In this document: positions 39,031-49,299 of the stretch, piece by piece | Position numbering within the stretch: the first letter of the stretch is position 1 | Layout of the letters: every line of letters starts with the position of its first letter | Origin: Shewanella intestini | Lineage (GTDB): Bacteria; Pseudomonadota; Gammaproteobacteria; Enterobacterales; Shewanellaceae | Direction: 5' to 3' | NCBI RefSeq assembly: GCF_018221465.1 | Contig: NZ_JAAIKR010000007.1 | Coordinates: forward strand, 31,911 to 95,910 | DNA length: 64,000 bases | The notes under the pieces: model-generated | Database searches by the model: none | What the model was told of the DNA's origin: nothing | What the model saw: the letters and a program-made list of their open reading frames with translations, nothing else | Translations under genes and position numbers: made by a program

Positions 39031-40089
39031 ATGGAGTTTATTCGCCAACAGGTTTTACCCATGTATGGCCTTGCTGATGCAACACTGTCTCCGTTGGGAA
39101 ATGGTCATATTAATCGTACTTTTTTAGTCCAAACAGACAATCGTTCGATAGTACTACAAAACATCAATACCCAAGTATTTAAGCAACCTGAAGTACTAAT
39201 AGCGAACGCATTAAGTGTTGCGGGTCATTTAGTCAGAAAAAAAGCTAATAATGACTATCGATTAGACGTGATCAAGCCGATATTAACTGTTAGTGGACAA
39301 GCTTTTTTAGACTTTAAAGAGCAAGGCTTTTGGCGTGCGATTAGCTTTTTGCCAAACAGTCAAACTATTGAAGTTGTTGAAAATCAATCGGAAGCGATTA
39401 TGGCGGCGAGTGCATTTGGACATTTTGCTGCGGCGTTAAGTGATTTATCACCTGAATTAATTGACGATGTTATTCCTAACTTCCTTGACTTACCTGCTCG
39501 TATTAATCAATTAAAGCAAGCTGTTAGTGACAATAAAGCGAATCGATTAACTGAATGCCAATCTTGGATTGAGTTGATTTTACAACAAGCAGAATTGGTA
39601 ACTGAAATACAAGACTTAGAAACTAAACTGCCTCTGCGTATTTGTCATAACGACACCAAAATCAATAACATGCTGTTTAATACTCAAGATATGTCGAGTA
39701 TGGCTGTGATCGATTTAGATACATGTATGCAAGGTTATCTGATGTATGACTTTGGAGACATGGTACGAGCTTTTTGCTCTCCTGAAGCAGAAGACTCGGC
39801 GGCATTGGAAAATGTCATCGCGCGCCCAGAAATAATCCAAGCCGCTGCCAAAACCTATATTAAAGAACTCGATGGCGTAATTACACCACTTGAAAAGCAC
39901 AGCCTATGGGTAGGATTAAAGGCGATGGCGCTAATGCTTGGATGCCGGTTTTTAACCGATTTTATTAATGGTGATGTGTATTTTGCGACGCATCGACCTA
40001 ATCATAATTTAGATCGAGCTGCTAACCAACTAACTATTTTTACTTCTTTATTGGAACAAGAAACTCATTTAAAAGTATTTTTTGAGTAA
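39031..40089 (+). CDS. APH-fold sugar kinase, NahK-like
   Basis: 352 residues of the aminoglycoside-phosphotransferase/choline-kinase fold. The catalytic loop reads ICHNDTKINNMLF and the metal-binding Asp is in VIDLDTCMQG. IVLQNINTQVFKQPE near residues 45-60 closely resembles N-acetylhexosamine 1-kinases (NahK), which make HexNAc-1-phosphate. Substrate is therefore inferred; other small alcohols or sugars are possible. The downstream nucleotidase gene starts 4 bp after its stop. Confidence 0.75.
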   Translation: MEFIRQQVLPMYGLADATLSPLGNGHINRTFLVQTDNRSIVLQNINTQVFKQPEVLIANALSVAGHLVRKKANNDYRLDVIKPILTVSGQAFLDFKEQGFWRAISFLPNSQTIEVVENQSEAIMAASAFGHFAAALSDLSPELIDDVIPNFLDLPARINQLKQAVSDNKANRLTECQSWIELILQQAELVTEIQDLETKLPLRICHNDTKINNMLFNTQDMSSMAVIDLDTCMQGYLMYDFGDMVRAFCSPEAEDSAALENVIARPEIIQAAAKTYIKELDGVITPLEKHSLWVGLKAMALMLGCRFLTDFINGDVYFATHRPNHNLDRAANQLTIFTSLLEQETHLKVFFE

Positions 40090-40093
40090 TGAT

Positions 40094-40783
40094 ATGAGAA
40101 TTGAGCAATTTAAATGGTTGTTATTTGATGCTGATGAAACCTTGTTTCGTTTTGATGCTTTTGCCGGCTTACAGCGTATGTTTACAAGCTATAACGTGCA
40201 GTTTACTGAGGCTGATTTTCAGCAATATCAACTGCTTAATAAACCATTATGGGCTAAATACCAAGATGGAGAAGTAGACGCTGTTACTCTTCAACACCAA
40301 AGGTTTACTGTTTGGGCAGATAAGCTTGCTTGCACAACACAAGAGCTAAATGAAGGTTTTCTTAGTGCGATGGCAGATATCTGCCAACCATTACCCGGAG
40401 CTGTTGAGTTACTTGATGCCGTGAGCCCTTATGTTTCAATGGGGATCATTACCAATGGCTTTACTCAATTACAGCAAACAAGGCTAAATAAAACAGGTCT
40501 AAATAAATACTTTAAACATGTAGTGGTGTCTGAAGAGGTGGGGGTGGCAAAGCCTAATATTGCTATTTTTGAATATGCGCGTGAGTTATTGGGAAATGCT
40601 TCGCCACAAGAAATAATGATGATTGGTGACAACCTAGTTTCAGATATCCAAGGTGGTATTAATGCTGGTATGAAAACGTGTTGGTTAAATCATCAAAATG
40701 CAGTAAATGGCAATATTAATCCTACATTTCAAGTTAATCATTTAGCGCAATTACAACAATGGTTATTTAGTCCAAGAAAATAA
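40094..40783 (+). CDS. yjjG: YjjG-type pyrimidine 5'-nucleotidase (HAD family)
   Basis: 229 residues. HAD motifs: DADETLFRFDA (I), GIITNGFTQLQQTR (II), KPNIAIF (III), MIGDNLVSDIQGG (IV). This matches E. coli YjjG, a house-cleaning nucleoside monophosphate phosphatase. ATG 40094 is chosen over TTG 40082, which lies inside the upstream gene; coupling with the kinase gene is likely. Confidence 0.9.
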   Translation: MRIEQFKWLLFDADETLFRFDAFAGLQRMFTSYNVQFTEADFQQYQLLNKPLWAKYQDGEVDAVTLQHQRFTVWADKLACTTQELNEGFLSAMADICQPLPGAVELLDAVSPYVSMGIITNGFTQLQQTRLNKTGLNKYFKHVVVSEEVGVAKPNIAIFEYARELLGNASPQEIMMIGDNLVSDIQGGINAGMKTCWLNHQNAVNGNINPTFQVNHLAQLQQWLFSPRK

Positions 40784-40813
40784 GCACCGTTGATATTAAA
40801 AAGGGTGTTTAAT

Positions 40814-40852
40814 TTAAATGAGGTTATTATTTTTAATAATAACCTCATTTAA
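40814..40852. terminator. Bidirectional terminator between yjjG and mrcA
   Basis: A perfect 16-bp stem (40814-40829 with 40837-40852) and a 7-nt loop (TTTTTAA), centred between the two convergent stop codons; A/T-rich flanks on both sides. Confidence 0.75.
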
Positions 40853-40879
40853 TAAGTCGCTTATTCTAGCTCAATTAAT

Positions 40880-43468
40880 TTATTGAAATAAATCTTCATC
40901 AGAATTATCAATAAATATCTCGTCTGTTTCAGGTGCCTCATTTGTATATTCTGTCGGTTGAGTACCATCAACAAAATATTCAAACGAAGTGGTGTAGTCT
41001 GTTTTACGGGTAAGCTTGCCTGTTGTGAGATCAATCCTTGCACTAACAATTCCTTGCGGCGGAATGGATGGATATTCTTTAGTGCCTTTTAGTGCTTCAT
41101 TAATGAAGTGATTCCAGCCTGGTCCTGCGGTTTTAGCGCCGGCTTCAGCACCCGATATTTGTCCTTCAGGTCCGTCTGCAAGCCAACCAGTACGTCCTAG
41201 CTGGCGGTTATGGTCGTCAAATCCTACCCAAAATGTAGAGGTGATTGTCGGATTAAAACCACTAAACCAAGTGTCACGTGATTCATTAGTTGTCCCCGTT
41301 TTACCTGCTATATCGTGACGTTTAATTAAACGAGCCGCACGCCAAGCTGTTCCATTCCAACCAGTGCCTTTGCTCCAATTACCCCCACCCCAAATAACAC
41401 TTTTTAACGCTTGTGTAATTAGAAAGGCGGTCTGCTCAGTAATGACTTGCGGGGCAATATTTGTCTCATCAGCCTGACAAAAATGACTTGTTTGTGATGA
41501 CTCAGCTTGTTCAGTTGTTGTATCAACAAGGTGAGAAGAATCAGATTCAATTGCCGATAATTCTTGTGACATTGCAGCAAAAGGATCATTGCTATCGACT
41601 GTTGGTGACGTAGCCGTTGGTTCAGGGTTAGGCTTACAAGCAATCGTTGGTGAGGCTTTCTCAATCACATTTCCGTAGGAATCAGTTATCGATGAAATAT
41701 AATAAGGATCAACAAGGTAGCCGCCATTTGCGAAGGTATTAAATGCACGAGCGACTTGTAATGGCGTGACAGATGGTGAGCCTAAAGCTAATGATTCATT
41801 ACGTGGTAAGTCGTCTTCTTCAAAACCGAAGCGTGTGAGACCTTTGATAGTGTCGTTTATGCCAACATAGCGCAATGTTCTTACTGACATAACATTGATA
41901 GATTGTGCCAAACCTACTCGTAAGCGAGTTGGACCGCCATAAACATCAGGTGAGTTTTTAGGCCGCCAAGCAGTGCCTTGTCGTGTGTCTGGTTTATTAA
42001 TCGGGGCATTATTAATGAGCGTTGCTAGTGTATAGCCTTTTTCAATTGCGCCTGCATAAATAAACGGCTTGATATTAGAGCCTAATTGACGTTTTGCTTG
42101 GGTGATGCGGTTAAATTGGCTTTGATTAAAGCTAAAGCCACCGACTAGGGTTTCAATTGCACCGTCATGGGGATTTAATGAAACCGTTGCGCTTGATACC
42201 TGTGGTATTTGGGATAATTGCCACTCTTTGCCATTATTTCTAACCCAAGTTTGTTCACCAATATTCAATATTTCGCTAGCCTGTTTAGGTGGTCTACCTT
42301 GGCGTGTATCTGAAATGTACTTTCTTGCCCACTTTAAACCAGACCACGGAACGGTAATTAAATCGCCATTTTTGGTGATAAAATCAGCTGATTTTTCATG
42401 TACAGCGACAACGGCTGCAGGGGTAATGCCTTGAATGACCGGGCTATCTTTAAGTGCGGATTTAATTTGTTCCGATGTGAATGGTTTGTCGGTCCATAAC
42501 ACTTGTTTTGCACCACGGTATCCATGGCGTTGGTCATAAGCAAAGACATTGTTACGCAACGCTTTTTGAGCTTTACGTTGTAGGTCCGATGAAATCGTTG
42601 TGTAGACATTGTAACCATTGGTATACGCCGCTTCTTTGCCGTACTTTTGGATCATGTAATCACGGGCCATTTCAGAAATATAAGGGGCGTATAGGTCAAT
42701 TTCTGCACCGTGATATCTAGCAGTAATAGGGGCCTGTTTGGCCTGCTCATATTGCGCTTGAGTGATGTTGCGCTTTTCAAGCATTCTGCTTAATACCCAA
42801 TTACGGCGAGTCATTGCGCGCCTTTGATTACGAATGGGATTAGCTGCAGATGGGGCTTGAGGAAGGCCTGCTATCATTGCCATTTCAGGCAAGGTTAATT
42901 GTTTTAGTTCTTTTCCGTAATAAACTTGTGCTGCTGCGCCAACACCATAAGCACGATTGCCTAAGAATGAACGGTTTAAATAGAGTGTTAGAATTTCTTG
43001 TTTTGTTAATGCTTTTTCAATTTTTAATGCTAAAAAGATTTCTTTTATTTTACGAATGTAAGTTTTTTCGTTAGATAAAAAGAAACCGCGTGCTACTTGC
43101 TGGGTAATTGTACTTGCTCCTTGGCTTTTTTTACCTGTTGTGATTAAGATAACAGCAGCTCGTATGATACCAATTGGATCAATACCGTGATGTTCAAAAA
43201 AACGAGCGTCTTCAGTATCTAATACCGCATTGATCAGTTGCTTGGGAACATCCTCGTATTCAATCGGTACCCGGCGTTTTTCTCCAAATTGGGAAATCAA
43301 TAATCCATCTTGGCTGTAGATTCTAAGAGGTGTTTGTAACTTAACCGTTTTAAGCGTGTTCACGTCAGGTAGTTCAGGTAATACATAGTAGTAAGCTGCA
43401 GCGATCGCCCCTATACCGAGTAATGTAAGGCTAAAAAATGCAATAAGAAGACGTTTAAACCATTTCAC
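40880..43468 (-). CDS. mrcA: Penicillin-binding protein 1A
   Basis: Bifunctional peptidoglycan glycosyltransferase/transpeptidase of the inner membrane. 862 residues: one N-terminal helix (about 8-29), GT51 domain with catalytic E86 (TEDARFFEHHGID) and GASTITQQVARGFFL, an OB-like insert (about 315-425), transpeptidase with S464 (GSNIKPF), SIN box and KTGT 723-726. A low-complexity Ser/Thr/Asp/Glu stretch lies at about 605-665. Its outer-membrane activator LpoA is encoded at 60079-61902. Divergent from pilM, the usual mrcA-pilMNOPQ arrangement. Confidence 0.97.
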   Translation of the reverse strand: MKWFKRLLIAFFSLTLLGIGAIAAAYYYVLPELPDVNTLKTVKLQTPLRIYSQDGLLISQFGEKRRVPIEYEDVPKQLINAVLDTEDARFFEHHGIDPIGIIRAAVILITTGKKSQGASTITQQVARGFFLSNEKTYIRKIKEIFLALKIEKALTKQEILTLYLNRSFLGNRAYGVGAAAQVYYGKELKQLTLPEMAMIAGLPQAPSAANPIRNQRRAMTRRNWVLSRMLEKRNITQAQYEQAKQAPITARYHGAEIDLYAPYISEMARDYMIQKYGKEAAYTNGYNVYTTISSDLQRKAQKALRNNVFAYDQRHGYRGAKQVLWTDKPFTSEQIKSALKDSPVIQGITPAAVVAVHEKSADFITKNGDLITVPWSGLKWARKYISDTRQGRPPKQASEILNIGEQTWVRNNGKEWQLSQIPQVSSATVSLNPHDGAIETLVGGFSFNQSQFNRITQAKRQLGSNIKPFIYAGAIEKGYTLATLINNAPINKPDTRQGTAWRPKNSPDVYGGPTRLRVGLAQSINVMSVRTLRYVGINDTIKGLTRFGFEEDDLPRNESLALGSPSVTPLQVARAFNTFANGGYLVDPYYISSITDSYGNVIEKASPTIACKPNPEPTATSPTVDSNDPFAAMSQELSAIESDSSHLVDTTTEQAESSQTSHFCQADETNIAPQVITEQTAFLITQALKSVIWGGGNWSKGTGWNGTAWRAARLIKRHDIAGKTGTTNESRDTWFSGFNPTITSTFWVGFDDHNRQLGRTGWLADGPEGQISGAEAGAKTAGPGWNHFINEALKGTKEYPSIPPQGIVSARIDLTTGKLTRKTDYTTSFEYFVDGTQPTEYTNEAPETDEIFIDNSDEDLFQ

Positions 43469-43653
43469 GTGAAAATCCTAAAAACTTAAATAAGGGCAAT
43501 AGTATATAAGCGTGATAGTTTTAGTTGAAGTAAAAACATGTATACTTGAAATAGTATTTGTAAATTGTTGAAACATTATATACAAATACTTATAACGAGT
43601 TGATTTTGTGCTAATCTCTTTTTAAAAAGAGAATAAGAATGTGATGAAGGACT

Positions 43654-44733
43654 ATGCTTTCTAAATTATGGAAGCGTCAGGCTCCACAAATGGTTGGGAT
43701 TGATATTGGGTCTCATGAAGTTAAAGCCATTTTGTTGAGCAAGACTGCGGATGGATTCAAAATTCAAAACTATTTAACTGCGCCAGTGAGAAAAGGTGCG
43801 GTTATTGATCATGAAATACGTGACGCTGATGCGGTGCAAGATGCTTTGCAGCAAATTAAGCGTGGACTGCCTAAATCTGCCAAATATGCTGCAGTGGCTG
43901 TATCTGGGTCAGCTGTAATGACCAAGGTTATTTATATGGGCGCTTCATTAAATGAAGAAGAAATGGAAGCCCAAATTGAAATCGAAGCAGACAACTTAAT
44001 TCCATATTCTTTGGATGAAGTCAGTATTGATTTTGAAACGCTCAATGAGAATGCCACTGACCCAACCAAAGTTGATGTATTGCTAAGTGCATGTCGAACT
44101 GAAAATATTGATTCGCGAATTGATCTTCTTGATACCATTGAATTAGATGCAAAGGTGGTTGATGTAGAAGCCTATGCACTTGGTCGCTCGGCTGAGCTTA
44201 TTTACGCTCAGCTACCTGAAGGGGCTAAAGCTCAGTCTATTGCAATGGTTGATATTGGTTCAAATATGACAACCTTTGCGGTTGTTGAGAATGGTGAAAC
44301 TAGCTTTATTCGTGAGCAAGCTTTTGGTGGGGATCTTTATACTCAATCAATACTTTCCTTTTACGGGATGACATATGATGAGGCTGAAACTGCAAAAGTC
44401 TCCAATCAACTGCCTAGAAATTATATGTTCGAAGTACTCTCACCATTTCAAACTCAATTGTTGCAGCAAATTAAGCGTACGATTCAAATTTACTGTACAG
44501 CGAGTGGCAAAGAAAAAGTGGATTACATTGTGTTGTCGGGTGGAACCGCACCTCTTGAAGGTATGGCTGCGTTGCTGACATCCGAATTGGGCGTTCACTC
44601 CATTGTGGCAGACCCGTTTCAAGGTTGCTTGCATGCCGAAGAAAGTGTGAAACATGAATTAGAACCTATTATCGGTAAATACATGGTTGCTTGTGGGCTA
44701 GCGTTAAGGAGTTATGCTCAATGGCGAACATAA
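43654..44733 (+). CDS. pilM: Type IV pilus assembly protein PilM
   Basis: 359-residue actin-like ATPase on the cytoplasmic face, linked to the PilN tail. Actin-fold motifs VGIDIGSHEVKAI, MVDIGSNMTTF and VLSGGTAPLEG are clear. First gene of pilMNOPQ; GAAGGA upstream of the ATG. It overlaps pilN by 13 bp. Confidence 0.96.
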   Translation: MLSKLWKRQAPQMVGIDIGSHEVKAILLSKTADGFKIQNYLTAPVRKGAVIDHEIRDADAVQDALQQIKRGLPKSAKYAAVAVSGSAVMTKVIYMGASLNEEEMEAQIEIEADNLIPYSLDEVSIDFETLNENATDPTKVDVLLSACRTENIDSRIDLLDTIELDAKVVDVEAYALGRSAELIYAQLPEGAKAQSIAMVDIGSNMTTFAVVENGETSFIREQAFGGDLYTQSILSFYGMTYDEAETAKVSNQLPRNYMFEVLSPFQTQLLQQIKRTIQIYCTASGKEKVDYIVLSGGTAPLEGMAALLTSELGVHSIVADPFQGCLHAEESVKHELEPIIGKYMVACGLALRSYAQWRT

Positions 44734-45305
44734 ATTTATTACCTTGGCGTGAAGAATCAAGGGAAAAGCAAAAACGAGATTATATCGGTGTTTTGGCATT
44801 AGTCTTCTTAGTGACTTCTTTGGGAATCTATTTATTTTTAGGTTTTATTGAATTAGTGACCGACGATCAACGTCAGCGAAATGATTATCTAAGTTCTGAA
44901 ATACGTTTATTGGATAAACAAATTGCCGAAATTAGAAAAATCACTGAGCGCAAAAAAGATATTGAGCGCCGTACTGAAATTATTCTCGACTTGCAACAAT
45001 CAAGTAATTTACCAACACATGTTCTTGATGAACTGGTTCGAATTGTCCCTGCTGGCATATATCTTTCAAGCATTGAGAAGAAAGGCAGCCTATTATGGAT
45101 AGAAGGGCGCAGTGAATCGAATAACAATGTGGCAAACATGATGCGTAAGGTTAAAACATCAGCTTACCTCCATGACCCGAGTATGCAGTCGATAGTGACT
45201 CAAAGTGAAGAATTAAGACAATTACAACGTTTTAGACTTCGAGTTACCATCAAAGAAGTGTTGCCAAGTGATAAAACTGCAACAGAAAGAGGAGCGAGAA
45301 AATGA
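44721..45305 (+). CDS. pilN: Type IV pilus assembly protein PilN
   Basis: 194 residues. The N-terminus MANINLLPWREE is the PilM-binding motif, followed by one membrane helix (about 25-45) and a periplasmic coiled coil plus ferredoxin-like fold. ATG 44721 (AAGGAG at 44706-44711) is taken; a longer frame inside pilM is not. Confidence 0.95.
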   Translation: MANINLLPWREESREKQKRDYIGVLALVFLVTSLGIYLFLGFIELVTDDQRQRNDYLSSEIRLLDKQIAEIRKITERKKDIERRTEIILDLQQSSNLPTHVLDELVRIVPAGIYLSSIEKKGSLLWIEGRSESNNNVANMMRKVKTSAYLHDPSMQSIVTQSEELRQLQRFRLRVTIKEVLPSDKTATERGARK

Positions 45306-45919
45306 ACCTCGATCTAGACCAGTTTAATGATATTGATTTTGAAAATATTGGTGCTTGGCCCAAGTTAGTAAAGATTGTTTTTGCGGCTTTCTTATCTATT
45401 TGTGTTATCGCAGCAAGCTATTATTTGTTTATTTCTGATGCCATTAACGCGATGGAAGCAGAGCAGCGTCAAGAGCAAACATTACGTGATGATTTTCAAA
45501 CCAAGTATCGCCTAGCGGCTAATTTAAAACTGTATCGCGAACAACTGGTTATCATGGAAGCGCAGTTTGCTGAATTATTGAAAATGCTGCCATCTGAAAA
45601 TGAAATGCCAGGCTTACTTGATGATGTTACGTTTGTTGCAACAGACTCTGGTTTACGCATTAATAGCTTAGATTGGGAAGATGAAATAGTCAGAGATTTC
45701 TATATTGAATTCCCAATTAAAATGAGTGTTATTGGTGAGTATCACGAGTTGGGCAAAATGGTAAGCGGAATTGCAAAGCTTCCACGTATTGTCAGCTTGC
45801 ATGACTTTGTAATCAAGCGTACTGACAGCGGGCAGTTATCGATGGATATCTTAGCTAAAACCTATCGTTTTAAAGAAGGTGCTGAATTGTCTGCTACGGC
45901 GAAAAAAGGAGGTAAATAA
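45302..45919 (+). CDS. pilO: Type IV pilus assembly protein PilO
   Basis: 205 residues: an N-terminal cytoplasmic tail, a membrane helix (about 24-46), a coiled coil and a ferredoxin-like domain; pairs with PilN in the inner-membrane alignment complex. Start overlaps the pilN stop (ATGA). Confidence 0.95.
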   Translation: MNLDLDQFNDIDFENIGAWPKLVKIVFAAFLSICVIAASYYLFISDAINAMEAEQRQEQTLRDDFQTKYRLAANLKLYREQLVIMEAQFAELLKMLPSENEMPGLLDDVTFVATDSGLRINSLDWEDEIVRDFYIEFPIKMSVIGEYHELGKMVSGIAKLPRIVSLHDFVIKRTDSGQLSMDILAKTYRFKEGAELSATAKKGGK

Positions 45920-46437
45920 TGAAAATTAAACCTCTTATTATCGCACCATTGTTTATTTTAACTGGGTGCATTGGCGATCACAGTGACTTAGAGCTATTTG
46001 TGACCACCACGAAAGCGCAACATGTTGCTCGCATTCCTCCGTTGGAAGAAACACCGAAGTTTGAGCATTTTGAATATCAAGCTGAGTTAATGCGTAGTCC
46101 GTTTGTGCCACCTTCTCGTGAACTGACTGAAGAAGTCATTGATACTTCTAAAAACTGTTTACAACCTGATTTAAAACGACGTAAGAGTCGTCTTGAAACA
46201 TATGCACTTGATAACCTGAGAATGCGCGGCACCTTGAGTGAGAATGATAATATTTGGGCGTTAGTTGAAACTGCAGACTCAAGTGTTTATCGAGTGGGTG
46301 AAGGAGAGTATTTAGGTCTTTATAATGGTCGTATTTCAAAAGTGACACCTAAATATATTGAAATATTAGAATTAATTCCTGATGGTTCAGGTTGTTGGGC
46401 TGAAAGGCCAAGCAGCTTAGAACTTTCTGGTCAATAA
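45919..46437 (+). CDS. pilP: Type IV pilus lipoprotein PilP
   Basis: 172 residues. Lipobox LTGC (C17) and a C-terminal HR-like beta domain (RMRGTLSENDNIWALVET) that links PilNO to the PilQ secretin. Start overlaps the pilO stop (TAATG). Confidence 0.95.
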   Translation: MKIKPLIIAPLFILTGCIGDHSDLELFVTTTKAQHVARIPPLEETPKFEHFEYQAELMRSPFVPPSRELTEEVIDTSKNCLQPDLKRRKSRLETYALDNLRMRGTLSENDNIWALVETADSSVYRVGEGEYLGLYNGRISKVTPKYIEILELIPDGSGCWAERPSSLELSGQ

Positions 46438-46458
46438 CGTGCGAAGGATGAGGGAATA

Positions 46459-48507
46459 ATGAAATCTTCTGCCACGATGAATGCAAGACGCATAAGCGCG
46501 ACATTTTTCAAAACACTGTTAAGTGTATTTTTAGCTGTTGGAGTATTGCCTAACGCGCTTGCTGCTAACCGTTTACTTGATGTGAAGTATCACACGGCTG
46601 TTGATCACCAATTTGAAGTTGAATTGGTGTTCGAGTCTGATATCGCTGCTCCAAAACTAGATTTATCAGCTAAACCAACTGAAATATCATTAAGTTTTGA
46701 AGACACTATTTCTAACTTGGCTAAAGATGATCTCCCCGTTGATTTAGTGGGCGTGAAATCATTATCAACTAAGCAAAAAGCCAGTGATTTAGAGGTGACT
46801 GTTGCGCTTGATAATATTAAACCTTATCAAGGGAAAGTGGTTGGCAATACCTATAGATTAACAATTAACGACGCTTCAATAGATTCATCAAAAGGTGCTA
46901 ATCCTTTTGTAAACAAAGTTGAAACCATTGATTTTCGTCGTAATGATACAGGCGGTGGCGAGTTATTAATTAATCTGAATAACCCAACCGTTGCAGCTAA
47001 TGTACAACTTGTTGGTTCTAAGTTAGAGGTGAAACTCTTTAATACAGATATTGGTGATGATTTACTTTACGTTATGGACGTTAAAGACTTTTCTACACCG
47101 GTTAAAAGCTTTGAAACGTTTAAAGATGATCTGACGACCCGTATTGTGATTGATGTTGATGGTAAATATGACTTTAATTCAAAACAAGACGGCAATGTAT
47201 TTAAAGTCGACATCAATAAAGTTGAGCGAGTATCTGTTACCAAAGAAGATAAAAAATATAACGGTAAGTCACTCTCATTAAACTTCCAGAACATTTCAGT
47301 GCGTACTGTATTGCAGATTATTGCTGATTTTAATAAGTTTAACTTAGTCACCAGTGACACAGTTCAAGGTGATATTACCTTACGACTAGACGATGTGCCT
47401 TGGGATCAAGCACTAGACCTAATTCTTCAAACTAAAGGTTTAGATAAGCGTATTGAAGGCAATATATTAATGGTTGCACCAAGCGAAGAGTTAGCACTTC
47501 GTGAAAGTAACGACCTTAAAAATAAACAAGAGGTGAAGGAATTAGCGCCATTATATTCTGAATATATTCAAATTAACTACGCTAAAGCTTCTGACATAGC
47601 TGAGTTACTTAAGGGTGATGATTCAAGTTTATTATCTAGTCGTGGCAGTGTTGCGGTAGATGAACGTACCAATACTTTATTAGTTAAAGATACTGCAGAA
47701 ACATTAGAAAATGTTCATCGCTTGACTGACGTGTTAGATATACCAATTAAACAAGTGTTAATTGAATCGCGCATGGTGACAGTGAAAGACAATGTGTCTG
47801 AAGATTTAGGTATTCGTTGGGGTATTACAGATCAACAAGGTACAAAGGGCACGTCTGGTTCACTTGAAGGTGCAGCGGACATTGCCAATGGTCTGGTTCC
47901 TAGCTTAGGCGACAGATTAAATGTTAATTTACCTTCTGCAGCAGCTAACTCTACAAGTATTGCGTTCCATGTAGCTAAGTTAGCTGATGGTACTGTATTA
48001 GATTTAGAGCTAAGCGCGTTAGAGCAAGAGAACAAAGGTGAGATTATTGCGAGCCCGCGTATTACCACATCTAACCAGAAAGCGGCTTACATTGAGCAAG
48101 GTGTAGAAATTCCGTATGTGGAATCAGCTTCTAGTGGTGCAACATCAGTTACCTTTAAGAAAGCGGTTTTATCATTGCGAGTAACACCGCAGATTACACC
48201 GGATAATCGCGTTATTTTAGATCTAGAGATAACTCAAGACTCTCAAGGCGAAACCGTGCAAACAGCAACGGGTGAGGCTGTTGCGATTGATACTCAACGC
48301 ATTGGAACGCAAGTGCTTGTAGATAATGGTGAAACGATTGTCCTTGGTGGTATTTACCAACAAAATCTAATTAGTCGAGTGAGCAAAGTTCCTGTTTTAG
48401 GTGATATTCCGTTGGTAGGTTTCTTGTTTAGAAACTCATCTGATACTAACGAGCGTCAAGAGTTATTGATATTCGTGACACCAAAGATTGTTTCTGAAAA
48501 GCTTTAA
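46459..48507 (+). CDS. pilQ: Type IV pilus secretin PilQ
   Basis: 682-residue outer-membrane channel through which the pilus passes. Signal peptide (1-35, ending ALA), two AMIN domains (about 40-250), STN and N1 domains (about 270-440) and the secretin core with VPVLGDIPLVGFLFRN and LLIFVTPKIV. 21 bp after pilP; a terminator follows. Confidence 0.97.
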   Translation: MKSSATMNARRISATFFKTLLSVFLAVGVLPNALAANRLLDVKYHTAVDHQFEVELVFESDIAAPKLDLSAKPTEISLSFEDTISNLAKDDLPVDLVGVKSLSTKQKASDLEVTVALDNIKPYQGKVVGNTYRLTINDASIDSSKGANPFVNKVETIDFRRNDTGGGELLINLNNPTVAANVQLVGSKLEVKLFNTDIGDDLLYVMDVKDFSTPVKSFETFKDDLTTRIVIDVDGKYDFNSKQDGNVFKVDINKVERVSVTKEDKKYNGKSLSLNFQNISVRTVLQIIADFNKFNLVTSDTVQGDITLRLDDVPWDQALDLILQTKGLDKRIEGNILMVAPSEELALRESNDLKNKQEVKELAPLYSEYIQINYAKASDIAELLKGDDSSLLSSRGSVAVDERTNTLLVKDTAETLENVHRLTDVLDIPIKQVLIESRMVTVKDNVSEDLGIRWGITDQQGTKGTSGSLEGAADIANGLVPSLGDRLNVNLPSAAANSTSIAFHVAKLADGTVLDLELSALEQENKGEIIASPRITTSNQKAAYIEQGVEIPYVESASSGATSVTFKKAVLSLRVTPQITPDNRVILDLEITQDSQGETVQTATGEAVAIDTQRIGTQVLVDNGETIVLGGIYQQNLISRVSKVPVLGDIPLVGFLFRNSSDTNERQELLIFVTPKIVSEKL

Positions 48508-48520
48508 AGTAGCAATATAA

Positions 48521-48547
48521 AAAACCAACCGAAATGGTTGGTTTTTT
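48521..48547 (+). terminator. Terminator of pilMNOPQ
   Basis: AAAACCAACC (48521-48530), GAAAT loop, GGTTGGTTTT (48536-48545), extended by further T; strong. Confidence 0.85.
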
Positions 48548-48775
48548 TATGTTTAAATATTATACGCTTATCGCTGGTTTCATAAACTAACGTGGATGGT
48601 CACTTACATTAATGATAAAAAATCACGTTAAATGTTACTGATGACTTGCCAGCAATAGGTCATAACTGAGATAATCCCCCGTCAAGTCTCAATAGAGCAA
48701 GGTAATATATAGGTCGGCTTTCTACTGTAAGGTCGATAAGGCACTCTTTTCAAATAAGATTCAGACGTATCCGAA

Positions 48776-49291
48776 ATGGCTGAAAAACGTAATATTTTTC
48801 TGGTAGGCCCTATGGGCGCAGGCAAAAGCACAATTGGTCGCCATCTGGCCCAAATGCTGCATTTAGATTTCCACGACTCAGATCACGAGATTGAGCAACG
48901 CACAGGTGCAGATATTGCCTGGGTGTTCGATGTTGAAGGCGAAGAAGGCTTTAGACGTCGCGAAGCTCAAGTTATCGCTGACCTGTCTGAAAGGCAAGGT
49001 ATTGTTCTTGCTACAGGCGGTGGCTCGGTTCAAAGCAAAGATATTCGCAATTATCTTTCCGCTCGCGGTATCGTTGTTTATCTTGAAACAACGATTGATA
49101 AGCAAGTTGCGCGTACACAACGTGATAAACGTCGTCCACTATTACAAGTAGATGACCCACGTGAAGTGCTTGAGAATTTAGCTGAAGTCCGTAACCCTCT
49201 TTACGAAGAGATCGCAGATGTTATCGTTAAAACCGACGAGCAAAGCGCAAAAATCGTCGCAAACCAAATCATAGAGCAATTAGGCTTCTAA
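48776..49291 (+). CDS. aroK: Shikimate kinase I
   Basis: Phosphorylates shikimate on the way to chorismate. 171 residues: Walker [10 protein letters not shown] (11-19), shikimate-binding DSDHEIE and GGGSV. 8 bp before aroB. The 268 bp upstream separate it from the pilQ terminator and must hold its promoter. Confidence 0.96.
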   Translation: MAEKRNIFLVGPMGAGKSTIGRHLAQMLHLDFHDSDHEIEQRTGADIAWVFDVEGEEGFRRREAQVIADLSERQGIVLATGGGSVQSKDIRNYLSARGIVVYLETTIDKQVARTQRDKRRPLLQVDDPREVLENLAEVRNPLYEEIADVIVKTDEQSAKIVANQIIEQLGF

Positions 49292-49299
49292 GGAAAAAG

